64,000 nucleotides of DNA from contig NC_035930.1 in the NCBI RefSeq assembly GCF_000348985.1, positions 372,001 through 436,000 of the forward strand. Reading direction: 5' to 3'. This DNA is from Huiozyma naganishii CBS 8797 (taxonomy: Eukaryota; Ascomycota; Saccharomycetes; Saccharomycetales; Saccharomycetaceae). The position numbers and the translations under genes are program-made. Positions 1 through 7,930 of this stretch are shown one piece after another; the first letter of the stretch is position 1; each line of letters starts with the position of its first letter. The notes below the pieces were generated by a model that was not told the origin of the DNA, did no database searches, and saw nothing but the letters and a program-made list of their open reading frames with translations.

Positions 1-785
1 GTGGGAAGAAGGGCGCCGTTAAGAAGTGTTCCAGTTGTAACGGGCAGGGGATCAAGTTCGTCACGAGACAGATGGGACCCATGATCCAGAGGTTCCAGAC
101 CGAGTGTGACGTGTGTCATGGGGCTGGGGACATCGTCGATCCAAAGGATAGGTGTAAATCTTGTAACGGGAAGAAAGTCGCCTCCGAGAGGAAGATCTTG
201 GAGGTGCACGTCGACCCAGGTATGAAGAACGGCCAGAAAGTCGTGTTCAAGGGGGAGGCAGACCAGGCGCCAGATGTGATCCCGGGGGACGTCGTGTTCG
301 TCATCAACGAAAAACCACATAAACACTTCCAAAGATCCGGCGACAACTTGGTCTACGAGGCAGAGGTCGACCTGCTCACAGCGATCGCTGGTGGTGAATT
401 CGCCATCGAGCACGTCTCTGGGGACTGGCTCAAAGTCGCTATCGTCCCAGGCGAAGTCATCGCTCCGGGGGCCCGCAAAGTCATCGATGGCAAGGGGATG
501 CCCGTCGCGAAATACGGCGGCTACGGTAACTTGATCATCAAATTCACAGTGAAGTTCCCAGAACCTCACTTCACTACAGAGGAAAACCTCAAGAAACTGG
601 AAGAAATCTTGCCACAGAGAACTCCGTTGCCACAGATGCCAAAGAATGCACACGTAGAAGACTGTGTCCTTGCAGAGTTCGACCCAAGCAAGTACGACGG
701 CCGCAACGGGAGAGGCCAGAGTTACGCCTCAGACGAGGAGGACGAGGGTCAAGGCGGGGAAGGTGTCCAGTGTGCATCCCAGTAA
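1..785 (+). CDS. YDJ1: Ydj1, type I Hsp40/DnaJ co-chaperone (5' end outside window)
   Basis: The open frame runs from base 3 to the TAA at 783-785, giving about 260 C-terminal residues; the J domain, G/F region and first zinc-binding motif lie upstream of the window. Visible are the last three zinc-centre repeats (CSSCNGQG, CDVCHGAG, CKSCNGKK), then the two beta-sandwich substrate-binding domains. The acidic tail ends in CASQ, a CaaX box for farnesylation, the hallmark of Ydj1, which is anchored on the ER and cytosolic membrane face. Family knowledge: it stimulates the ATPase of cytosolic Hsp70 and delivers unfolded clients. The next gene is AQR1 in the opposite orientation, as in S. cerevisiae (YNL064C-YNL065W). 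The two genes converge with about 290 bp between them. Confidence 0.97.
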   Translation, partial: GKKGAVKKCSSCNGQGIKFVTRQMGPMIQRFQTECDVCHGAGDIVDPKDRCKSCNGKKVASERKILEVHVDPGMKNGQKVVFKGEADQAPDVIPGDVVFVINEKPHKHFQRSGDNLVYEAEVDLLTAIAGGEFAIEHVSGDWLKVAIVPGEVIAPGARKVIDGKGMPVAKYGGYGNLIIKFTVKFPEPHFTTEENLKKLEEILPQRTPLPQMPKNAHVEDCVLAEFDPSKYDGRNGRGQSYASDEEDEGQGGEGVQCASQ

Positions 786-1072
786 GCTAAACACGCCTAG
801 CCAAATACACTATAACTCAATTGCTGCACCATCGATATCACCAGTGGCAAATGCAATGAACAAAAGATACACATATTTATACATAGAGTCTACTCGAGAG
901 AGAGGCGCAAGGGATTTATCCCACCACTGCACAAAACTGTATATTATACACCCTGAAACGGAGGTCATTCCAGTTGAAAGCTATACTCTCTTATTATTAT
1001 TATGCTGCGTTAGTGAACGTAATTAAAAATTAAATATTGTGGTCTATCATAGTAATGGCCCTCTCGTCCCCA

Positions 1073-2869
1073 TCACTTCATGGTTGATTTCATGTCTTGA
1101 ACTGGGTAGTGTATCTCCTCCTTCTCCTGTCTGACCTGTCTGGCATCCTCGTCTTTCGCCTCACGGCTCATCTTCCATTTCAAACCGTACATCATGGGGA
1201 TGAATGTAAGGAAATTAGCACAAAGGAGTAACCCCGAAAGGAAGGAGAAAGTGCCACCCACAGTCATCGATGTCTTCATCTTCGCAAGACACCCCATGAA
1301 GATCGACGACAGTGAACACCTCACGAAGTTGAAACATGAACTTGCAGTGGACGATTTCTTAGGGTACAAATCAACAAGCAATGTGGTCATCGTGGACAGC
1401 GTGCTCATCGCACAGTACGAGCTTACACACGACGTGATCAACGCAGCGGGGATCTTCCACCCCTTATCCACAGACCACCCAAACAGCAAGAACGAAACCA
1501 CGGCGATGAAGTTTTGGGGGAGTACACACATGAGCCGCACTCTAAAGATGTTGAACACTTGGTTCTCAGGGATCTTCCCCTCCGCTTTATCCTGTTGGAA
1601 CTTGCGTACCACTCTCCGGTAGTACAGGTCGATGATCCTACCCGTGAAGAAGGACCCACATAGACCACCGATCCCGGCTGGGAGGTAGCAGACACCGACA
1701 ATCGTTAGGTGGTAGTTGTAAGGCGCGATGGACAGTTGCGACGCGATACACGAAAGCATAAGCGTCCACATGGCGAACTGCATCCCCGCGGGGAACAACG
1801 AGAGGAAGATCTCTGGTCTTGCGGTGATCTTGAACGCGGAAACAAGGTCCAGTTCCGGGATCGTCGGGTCCAATGTCTCGTAATCCGGGTTGTCGTATTT
1901 GAACCTGCGTCTCACGCCAGGAAGAAGGAACAGTGGGTTCTTGTTGATCAGTTTTTTAGGTTCGATGGACAGATTCCCAACGATGGTTCTCTTTGTCTCC
2001 GGTAGTAGGAAAAACGCAATGAGCATTGAGGTACCGCAGCCTATAACTAGAAACCAGAAGATAGCTCTCCAGTCCCAACGAGCAGCGATGACTGCCCCCA
2101 GTAAGGGTCCAATCCCCTGTCCAATGAGCACGAATCCGGAAGTGGCCCCGACGAAAGTACCTCTTTCCCTCTTGAGGGTGTAGTCGCTGACTACACCTGA
2201 ACTGATGGCGATTGTCGGGGAGATCCCTATACTCTGGACGATTCTGAGGAAGACAATGACACCGTAGGAAGGCGCTCTTGCGAGCCCGATGGACGCGACG
2301 ACGTAGACAAGCATGCCACCCAAGATGATGGGTCTCCGGCCGTACCTGTCCGCTAACCCACCGGAAAAAGTCGGCGCGATCCCCTGGAAGAGCAAGTACA
2401 CGACAACGGTGACGTTAACTTGACTCTCGTTCAAATGGAACTCCTTCTCGAGCTGTCTCAGCGCAGGGTAGTAAATGGGTGAACCGAGCGAGGACCAGAA
2501 CCCGCACATCGTGAGCACTGCAACCATCCCCCACTTCTGCGAGTACGATAGAAGCGTGTATGGTGCCGTGGACACCTCCTCTGGCTGTCCCTCGTCCTCA
2601 GACTCGTGGCCATCCTGTTTGATCCCACTGGGGGACCCTGACTCGTCCCCACTATCGCTGCCGATCTCTTTCGTACGCGTCCTCGACACGGCTTGTTGCA
2701 GCGATCCCAGCGAGGATGGCACCCCAGCAGGGTACTCATCCGCGTACTCGTCGCTCTTGTGGTAGTAATGCCTCGGTGCGAGGTCGAACGACGCTGGCGA
2801 GTCAGAGTGGACCTCTGACACGGAATCCGAGTCCCTCTGAGCCTGCGAATTGCCCTCCATCACAAGCAT
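1073..2869 (-). CDS. AQR1: Aqr1/Qdr-type MFS drug:H+ antiporter (DHA1 family)
   Basis: 598 residues. The first ~105 form a polar, acidic, Ser-rich cytoplasmic tail; the rest is a 12-segment major facilitator core with a long central loop around residues 290-350. The MFS motif A appears as GGLADRYGRRP near residue 170, and motif C-like glycines occur in the segment containing GQGIGPLLGAV. The protein resembles Aqr1/Qdr1/Qdr2, plasma-membrane exporters linked to resistance to short-chain monocarboxylic acids, quinidine and azoles and to amino-acid excretion. The assignment to AQR1 rather than QDR1/2 rests on its place next to YDJ1. A second ATG three codons in (2860) could also serve as start. 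Only one member of the family is present here; in S. cerevisiae QDR1/QDR2 lie elsewhere. Confidence 0.9.
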   Translation of the reverse strand: MLVMEGNSQAQRDSDSVSEVHSDSPASFDLAPRHYYHKSDEYADEYPAGVPSSLGSLQQAVSRTRTKEIGSDSGDESGSPSGIKQDGHESEDEGQPEEVSTAPYTLLSYSQKWGMVAVLTMCGFWSSLGSPIYYPALRQLEKEFHLNESQVNVTVVVYLLFQGIAPTFSGGLADRYGRRPIILGGMLVYVVASIGLARAPSYGVIVFLRIVQSIGISPTIAISSGVVSDYTLKRERGTFVGATSGFVLIGQGIGPLLGAVIAARWDWRAIFWFLVIGCGTSMLIAFFLLPETKRTIVGNLSIEPKKLINKNPLFLLPGVRRRFKYDNPDYETLDPTIPELDLVSAFKITARPEIFLSLFPAGMQFAMWTLMLSCIASQLSIAPYNYHLTIVGVCYLPAGIGGLCGSFFTGRIIDLYYRRVVRKFQQDKAEGKIPENQVFNIFRVRLMCVLPQNFIAVVSFLLFGWSVDKGWKIPAALITSCVSSYCAMSTLSTMTTLLVDLYPKKSSTASSCFNFVRCSLSSIFMGCLAKMKTSMTVGGTFSFLSGLLLCANFLTFIPMMYGLKWKMSREAKDEDARQVRQEKEEIHYPVQDMKSTMK

Positions 2870-3436
2870 TGGGGATCTGTGCTATGCTTGATTCGCTACC
2901 TTTCCAATATCTACCAGTAAATCGATCATATATGTACAAGCGGGAGTCTAGAAGGCACACCGCATCGCACTGGAACTTTCCTCGAGGCACGCAAAAAAGA
3001 AACGGAGACGCGCGGGAAAGTTGTTCCGAGATCCCGAGGATCTCCGTTTCCGGCAAGTTTTTCCGGTATTTTCCGGTATTTTCCGGTTCTGTTTCTGCGG
3101 CGGTTTCTGTGGTCGAGAATGGAATAGCCGGAACATTTCGGGTGCCTTGACCGTGTCCTTCACAGTGGTCACCGCAGTGTCGGGACTGAGTCAGGCAGGG
3201 GCCCGTCGGGCAGACGCGTATCGCAACTGAGCAGCAACTCTGAGTGTTCACCTCGAGGTAGCAACGTTGAGCGACCATGGTTACTACGGGTTTGCGTGGG
3301 GCGTTGGATGGGGGTTGCCCGGACACAGGGCGTTCACGGCACGGGATTCGAAGCCGGTGCAGTGCAAGACCTTAGAGGGTATGAAAGATATACAAGAGCA
3401 CGCTCACTGTTACCACTACTGACGACCCCCCATACG
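2870..3436. promoter_or_regulatory. Divergent promoter region between AQR1 and PHO23
   Basis: 567 bp without a credible gene. It holds a compact cluster of symmetric sequence: a perfect 10-bp inverted repeat (2999-3008 GAAACGGAGA; 3041-3050 TCTCCGTTTC), a nested 7-bp palindrome with a 3-base loop (3028-3044), and three head-to-tail copies of TTTTCCGG(TA) at 3059-3086. CCGG/CGG elements in such arrangements often bind zinc-cluster regulators, but no specific factor can be named. No tRNA was found. The region is also the junction where order jumps from YNL065 to YNL097 relative to S. cerevisiae. Confidence 0.55.
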
Positions 3437-4363
3437 ATGACCACACCGGCGAACCTGTACCCTGGACTGAACGATCTGGCGGATGTGCTGGAGGAGTACC
3501 CTGTCGAGGTGTCGAAGTACCTTACGTTGCTGCACGAGATCGATGCGAAGTGCGTTCACTCCATGCCCGCTTTGATCGACCAGATTGACAAGTTCTTGGA
3601 CGGAGACGGGCAGAGCCCCGCGGGGGGAGACCCTGGAAGCCACCACGCTGGCCCCCTGGGGATCAACGCGCTGTTTGAGGAACTGATGCCCTCGCTGGAG
3701 GAGAAGATGCACGTGTCGTCGATCATGGTGGAGGCGCTCGGGAAGTTGAGCCGTCGGCTTGAGCTCGCCTATGAAGTGGCGTTGCAGAACGAGGAGGTCC
3801 CCGCGCAACTGCGCTTGGGGGCAGGGAACCACCCGGCGATGCACTTGCATCACGAACTCATGAGCAAAGTGGAGCTCAACAGGCCGGGCAAATCCACACA
3901 GGCCCTCCGCAGCGAGTCCCGGAGAGAGGCCATGGCTGCGAACAAGAAGGCTACACCGGCAGGCGCAGCGGCTGCACCTGGGGATTACGCGGAGGTGGAT
4001 TCGATGGCGAGGCACGACCCGCCGGTCGATGACACGGGTGCACCCAAACGCAAGAGAAAGAGAGTTGGTCTGACGACAGTGGCACCCGCAGAGGCGACGG
4101 CAGTGACCCCTGCAGTGGCCACGGCTGTGGTCACAACTGCTGCTACCCATGTCCCTACAAAAGTGTACCGCAACAGCGCTGGCGAGCGCACGAACGAGTA
4201 CGGCGAGCCCGTGTACTGCTACTGCAACCAGGTCGCGTACGGCGAGATGGTCGGCTGCGACGGCGAGCACTGCGAGCTCGAGTGGTTCCACCTGCCGTGC
4301 ATCGGCCTCGAGACGCTGCCCCGGGGCAAGTGGTATTGTGAAGAATGCAGTGCAAAACGCTAA
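3437..4363 (+). CDS. PHO23: Pho23, ING-family PHD subunit of the Rpd3L histone deacetylase complex
   Basis: 308 residues from the ATG at 3437, where the sequence [20 protein letters not shown] matches the start of yeast Pho23. An upstream in-frame extension lacks similarity and was not used. The N-terminal ~100 residues are the ING helical domain ([13 protein letters not shown]). A low-complexity, Ala/Thr- and Lys-rich linker follows. The C-terminal PHD finger at about residues 255-303 shows the C4HC3 pattern ([31 protein letters not shown]), which in this family reads H3K4 methylation. Known role: recruits or tunes Rpd3L at promoters, including PHO5. The next gene is RAS2 on the same strand, as in S. 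cerevisiae (YNL097C-YNL098C). Confidence 0.96.
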   Translation: MTTPANLYPGLNDLADVLEEYPVEVSKYLTLLHEIDAKCVHSMPALIDQIDKFLDGDGQSPAGGDPGSHHAGPLGINALFEELMPSLEEKMHVSSIMVEALGKLSRRLELAYEVALQNEEVPAQLRLGAGNHPAMHLHHELMSKVELNRPGKSTQALRSESRREAMAANKKATPAGAAAAPGDYAEVDSMARHDPPVDDTGAPKRKRKRVGLTTVAPAEATAVTPAVATAVVTTAATHVPTKVYRNSAGERTNEYGEPVYCYCNQVAYGEMVGCDGEHCELEWFHLPCIGLETLPRGKWYCEECSAKR

Positions 4364-4662
4364 ACCGCGGAGGGGGGAGATAGAACCCAGTAACTACAAC
4401 CCAATTGACCTACCTGGACGTCTCCAACCTGCCGGTCCAGGCCCCACCCAACCAGTACTGCCCTACTAGTCTGCCGTCCGGCGCCATCGCAAAGTGAAAA
4501 AAAATTTTCCCGCTGCGAAATTCTCGAAGGGGGAACCTCCTCGAGAGCGACTCTTCGTATTTAAAGCGGATTCGTTTGTCAGCAGCAGCAGCTGTTGGAG
4601 GTCCTGCAAGTGTCCCCCGGATTGTCCGGAGTTTCTGGTTGTGTCGTTTGAGATCTGTGACG

Positions 4663-5622
4663 ATGGTTAACAAAGCAGGCGGGAAGAACAGCGTGAGGGA
4701 GTACAATCTTGTGGTTGTTGGTGGTGGGGGTGTTGGGAAGTCCGCGCTGACGATCAAGCTGACGCAGTCGCGGTTTGTCGACGAGTACGACCCGACCATC
4801 GAGGACTCGTATCGGAAGCAGGTGGTTCTCGACAACGAGGTCACGATCATAGATATTCTAGACACTGCCGGCCAGGAAGAATACTCTGCGATGCGCGAGC
4901 AGTACATGCGCACTGGCGAGGGGTTCCTGCTCGTGTACTCCTCTACGTCGAAGAACTCGTTCGACGAGCTCATCACATACTACCACCAGATCCTGAGGGT
5001 CAAGGACACGGACTACGTCCCGATCGTCGTCGTCGGGAACAAGATCGATCTTTCTGGGGAGAGACAAGTGCCCTTCGACAGCGGGCTCAAGTTGGCAAAC
5101 GAAATGAGCGCACCGTTCCTAGAGACCTCTGCAAAGGAGGGGGTCAACGTCGAGGAGGCCTTTTACACGCTCGTCAGACTTGTACGTGACAATGGTGGAG
5201 ACTACAACCGGGAAAACACGGCAGCGCAACTGGGGGAGAACGATACAGAGCAACAACAACAACAACACCCAGATCACACGAAGACGCATGGAGGCACCAA
5301 ATTGAACTCGACGATCACCCGCTCGATCAGTCAGGACGAGACCACACAGATGCAAACGCAGGGGCAACGAAACGATCCTGTGGCAGGTGTCTCCGTGACA
5401 CCGGCGTTCCCCTCCCATGAGAACCAGCAGCACAAGAAGACGGTACCACTGGCAGACAACAACAGCACACATACACCACAACAGGGCGCACAGCCGTCGC
5501 AACAGAACAGGACGAAGGAGCAAAGAAGGGCACAGTCCGCTGCACAGACGGGAAATTCTGCACAGGCGACAGCACAACACAGTGAGGATTCCAAGGAAAG
5601 CGGCTGCTGCGTCATCTCCTAG
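4663..5622 (+). CDS. RAS2: Ras2-type small GTPase
   Basis: 319 residues from the ATG at 4663; the open frame extends upstream but the Ras fold starts just after this Met. It has all G motifs: [11 protein letters not shown] (P-loop, with normal glycines at the oncogenic positions), effector loop [20 protein letters not shown] (switch II), NKID and ETSAK. After residue ~175 comes a Gln/Thr/Asn-rich hypervariable tail including a five-Gln run. It ends in CCVIS: a farnesylated CaaX Cys preceded by a Cys expected to be palmitoylated, for plasma-membrane anchoring. Known role: activates adenylate cyclase (cAMP/PKA, nutrient signalling). It could be called RAS1 or RAS2; flanking PHO23 and OCA1 favour RAS2. 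The 299 bp between PHO23 and this gene hold an A+T-rich stretch near 4498 and ATTTAAA near 4558. Confidence 0.95.
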   Translation: MVNKAGGKNSVREYNLVVVGGGGVGKSALTIKLTQSRFVDEYDPTIEDSYRKQVVLDNEVTIIDILDTAGQEEYSAMREQYMRTGEGFLLVYSSTSKNSFDELITYYHQILRVKDTDYVPIVVVGNKIDLSGERQVPFDSGLKLANEMSAPFLETSAKEGVNVEEAFYTLVRLVRDNGGDYNRENTAAQLGENDTEQQQQQHPDHTKTHGGTKLNSTITRSISQDETTQMQTQGQRNDPVAGVSVTPAFPSHENQQHKKTVPLADNNSTHTPQQGAQPSQQNRTKEQRRAQSAAQTGNSAQATAQHSEDSKESGCCVIS

Positions 5623-5687
5623 TCAAAGCAAGAGTGTCAGTGTGTGGTAACGTATGTGTAAGTATATAATATTATCTACTCCCCAGG

Positions 5688-6113
5688 TCAATTGATGAAG
5701 TGCAAACACACGAAGTGCAACACGAGCGACGCAATCGAGAACTCCCCCAGGGCTCTGCCCCTAGACACCCCCTCCAGTGGTGCCACAAGTTGCAGCCTGA
5801 GACACATGAGCAGCACGAACTGGCCCACGCACACGATAAACCCAGCGAGAAACGCGTTGAAGGGGAAGTTGTCCCTAATGAGAGCGACAAACAGCAATTG
5901 CACTGCCCCAAGCACAACGAGCGCTAGGGCAAACAGATCCAGCGCACGCAGCCGGCGGTCTGCACGCCACTGCTTCCCGTAGTCGGCCAGCGACAGGCGG
6001 AACGCCTCTTTGAAATCCCTGCTGATCGTGCCCGCGAGCGCTGCACCGCCCTCGACACTGCTAGAGCTGCCAGAAGCGACGGCACCCTTCTTCACCGTGA
6101 TACTCTTCGCCAT
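5688..6113 (-). CDS. OST2: Ost2/DAD1, oligosaccharyltransferase subunit
   Basis: 141 residues from the ATG at 6113 (MAKSITVKKG); an in-frame upstream extension is not conserved. Three hydrophobic segments follow a cytosolic N-terminus. The core LIRDNFPFNAFLAGFI, CVGQFVLLM, and the tail LVLHFVCLHFIN are nearly invariant in Ost2/DAD1. Role: small membrane subunit of the ER oligosaccharyltransferase, required for N-glycosylation. In S. cerevisiae OST2 is YOR103C, on the sister block that carries RAS1, not next to RAS2. Finding it here beside RAS2, in the orientation expected from the RAS1 block, points to differential gene loss after genome duplication. It is tail-to-tail with RAS2 (65 bp) and divergent from OCA1 (200 bp, with an RRPE-like AAAATTTTC near 6200). 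Confidence 0.95.
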   Translation of the reverse strand: MAKSITVKKGAVASGSSSSVEGGAALAGTISRDFKEAFRLSLADYGKQWRADRRLRALDLFALALVVLGAVQLLFVALIRDNFPFNAFLAGFIVCVGQFVLLMCLRLQLVAPLEGVSRGRALGEFSIASLVLHFVCLHFIN

Positions 6114-6313
6114 TGGACCTGTTGATGCTGCTACGGTGACCATCAAACGGGAACTGTTCAACCGTGTAACTGTGCAACTTCGCTGAAACAACCTTCTCAA
6201 AAATTTTCAGTTAAAGACGACGCCACGAGAGGTGGTTCTCATACACAAGAGGAGGACAAAGAAGGCGGTTGTTGGTTCCACTTGGTCTTTCGTGGGTTGT
6301 CCCGCGTGCGGTA

Positions 6314-6990
6314 ATGAACAGTGTTATCGGTACTCTGGAGAAATCCCGACTGGAGGACGACGACGTCGATGATGTAGAGGACGAAGAGGAGGAGGACGAC
6401 AACAATGCGTACATCAACGAGGAGACGGAGATCGGCGCAGAGCAGGTGCTCATCTCGCACGCACCAGCGGAACGAATCGTCCCGCCGCTGAACTTCTGCC
6501 CTGTCGAGCGGTTCCTGTACCGGTCAGGACAGCCCTCTCCCGTGAACTTCCCCTTCCTGCTGAACTTGAACCTCAAGACGATCATCTGGCTCGCGAACGA
6601 GGAACCACAGGACAACTTCATCGAGTTCTGCGATGCGAACCAGATTGGTCTGCAGTTCGCAGCGATCAACCCGGACGGCGGGGAGGACGACAACCCATGG
6701 GACGGACTCACGGAACACTCCATCATCAACGCACTCAAGACCATTGTCTGCGACGAGCACTACCCGCTGCTCGTCTGCTGTGGGATGGGCAGACACAGGA
6801 CGGGCACCGTCGTTGGATGCCTCCGCAGGATCATGGGGTGGAACTTGGCGAGTGTCTCCGAGGAGTACAGACGGTTCACGGGCAGCAGGGGGGGCCGATC
6901 CTCGTCGAGCTGCTCATCGAGGCCTTCGACACGAACCTGGTTGCAATTGACAGGGACAGAGCACCCAAGTGGCTGCTCACGGCGATGTGA
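6314..6990 (+). CDS. OCA1: Oca1, atypical tyrosine-phosphatase-family protein; reading frame shifts at a G7 run
   Basis: The first frame opens at the ATG 6314 with an acidic Asp/Glu stretch. It continues through the Oca1 core ([20 protein letters not shown]) and the CX5R signature [11 protein letters not shown], up to [10 protein letters not shown] at about residue 193. There the frame diverges: the original frame runs to 7003 with unrelated Ser/Arg-rich residues. The conserved Oca1 end ([23 protein letters not shown]) is encoded in the -1 frame and stops at 6988-6990. The break falls in seven consecutive G (6888-6894); one extra G would restore one frame. Known role: oxidant-induced cell-cycle control, with Oca2/Siw14 partners in inositol pyrophosphate signalling. 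Whether this is an assembly error, a mutation or programmed slippage cannot be told here. Confidence 0.85.
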
Positions 6991-7075
6991 CAAGTACCAA
7001 TAGAGAGACGGATATGAATATATGTATGTAGTGTAATGTATTGCAAGGTGGGCGAGTTCCATCAACCTGGCATCC

Positions 7076-7798
7076 TTACAGCATCCCCGCACGCTCGAGA
7101 AGTAACCGTCTGTAGCGGCCACAGAGTTCTGGGAGTGTCTCCTGCAGCAGGCTGCGCAACTGGCCGCTCCTTTGAAGAACTCCCTCAACGTATACTCTCC
7201 GGTACAAAGAGTCCCACTGTGCAGTGAACTCCTGGGGGAGGACATCCCGCTGCAGCACAGCAACAAAGTTGCGCCACGTCGTCGGCACCCACTGGGAGAG
7301 CACCACGCTGGCAAGCACCAAGGGAGTGACCACTTTCGAGGGGAAACTCGTCGTCAGTCCTCCCAAAAGGTGCTGTACCGCAGGGCCATTGCTGCGGGCA
7401 CCACGCCAGTTCCGACCGTTGCTCACGATCGTCCCCACGAGGAATGCACCAGCAGCAAGCACCGCACCGGGGACGAGCAACTCGCTGTTCTCCCTATGGT
7501 CGGTGAAGATGTTCTCCCGCAAGTACACTGCGCTCTGCTGAAGTTCCCGACGCCGAGCGGCCTTGAACGCATCAACACTCGCCACAGCAGACATGTACAG
7601 GGAACACAGCGACACCCTCCGAGCACGGACCCAATCGCTGACAGGTGTGTAGTCCATGATGAGGTTACCGTTCTCCAGCACTGTGACAGATAAACGCGGC
7701 GTGTTCATCAGCAACCGCCAAACGAGCGGTCTTCCATCACCAACACGCAACTCGGGTTCCTTGTAAACGTCGTGCAGTGTAGATACCATCGTCGTCAT
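7076..7798 (-). CDS. MIC27: Mic27 (Aim37), MICOS complex subunit of the mitochondrial inner membrane
   Basis: 240 residues from the ATG at 7798; the yeast protein is of about the same length. It is recognised as the apolipoprotein-O-like MICOS subunit by its position between OCA1 and AVT4 (YNL100W) and by its layout: an N-terminal soluble part and a glycine/alanine-rich hydrophobic segment (ELLVPGAVLAAGAFLVGTIV, about residues 107-126). A second hydrophobic segment follows (VVTPLVLASVVLSQWVPTTW), then a charged helical C-terminus. Family knowledge: Mic27 stabilises Mic10 assemblies at crista junctions. Sequence similarity is moderate, so synteny carries weight. It is convergent with OCA1 (85 bp) and 132 bp downstream of the AVT4 stop region, on the same strand. 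Confidence 0.82.
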   Translation of the reverse strand: MTTMVSTLHDVYKEPELRVGDGRPLVWRLLMNTPRLSVTVLENGNLIMDYTPVSDWVRARRVSLCSLYMSAVASVDAFKAARRRELQQSAVYLRENIFTDHRENSELLVPGAVLAAGAFLVGTIVSNGRNWRGARSNGPAVQHLLGGLTTSFPSKVVTPLVLASVVLSQWVPTTWRNFVAVLQRDVLPQEFTAQWDSLYRRVYVEGVLQRSGQLRSLLQETLPELCGRYRRLLLERAGML

Positions 7799-7930
7799 GG
7801 GAAGATTCTGTGTACTGAACAGTTGAGTTGATCCTGCCCTTCTTCGAGAGCTTTTGAATAATATCAGTTATAAAGTACGTACGGGCCAATGAAGATACGT
7901 AGCGAGCCACTATGCTGGGTGTGTGCGTCA

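Noticed and set aside
2802..3326. 174-codon minus-strand frame upstream of AQR1
   Set aside because: It overlaps the AQR1 start and the repeat cluster, has no recognisable domain and is Cys/Arg-rich in the manner of chance frames.
3344..3355. Sequence resembling a tRNA B box (reverse of TTCGAATCC)
   Set aside because: No A box, acceptor stem or anticodon arm can be folded around it on either strand.
3416..4291. 291-codon open frame on the minus strand inside PHO23
   Set aside because: It is antisense to conserved ING and PHD coding sequence, is His/Arg/Val-rich and resembles nothing; it is a by-product of GC-rich codons.
7004..7075. OCA1 read straight through in its first frame to 7003 as the true product
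   Set aside because: The residues after SRGG in that frame are Ser/Arg/Thr-rich and unlike Oca1, whereas the -1 frame gives the conserved ending.
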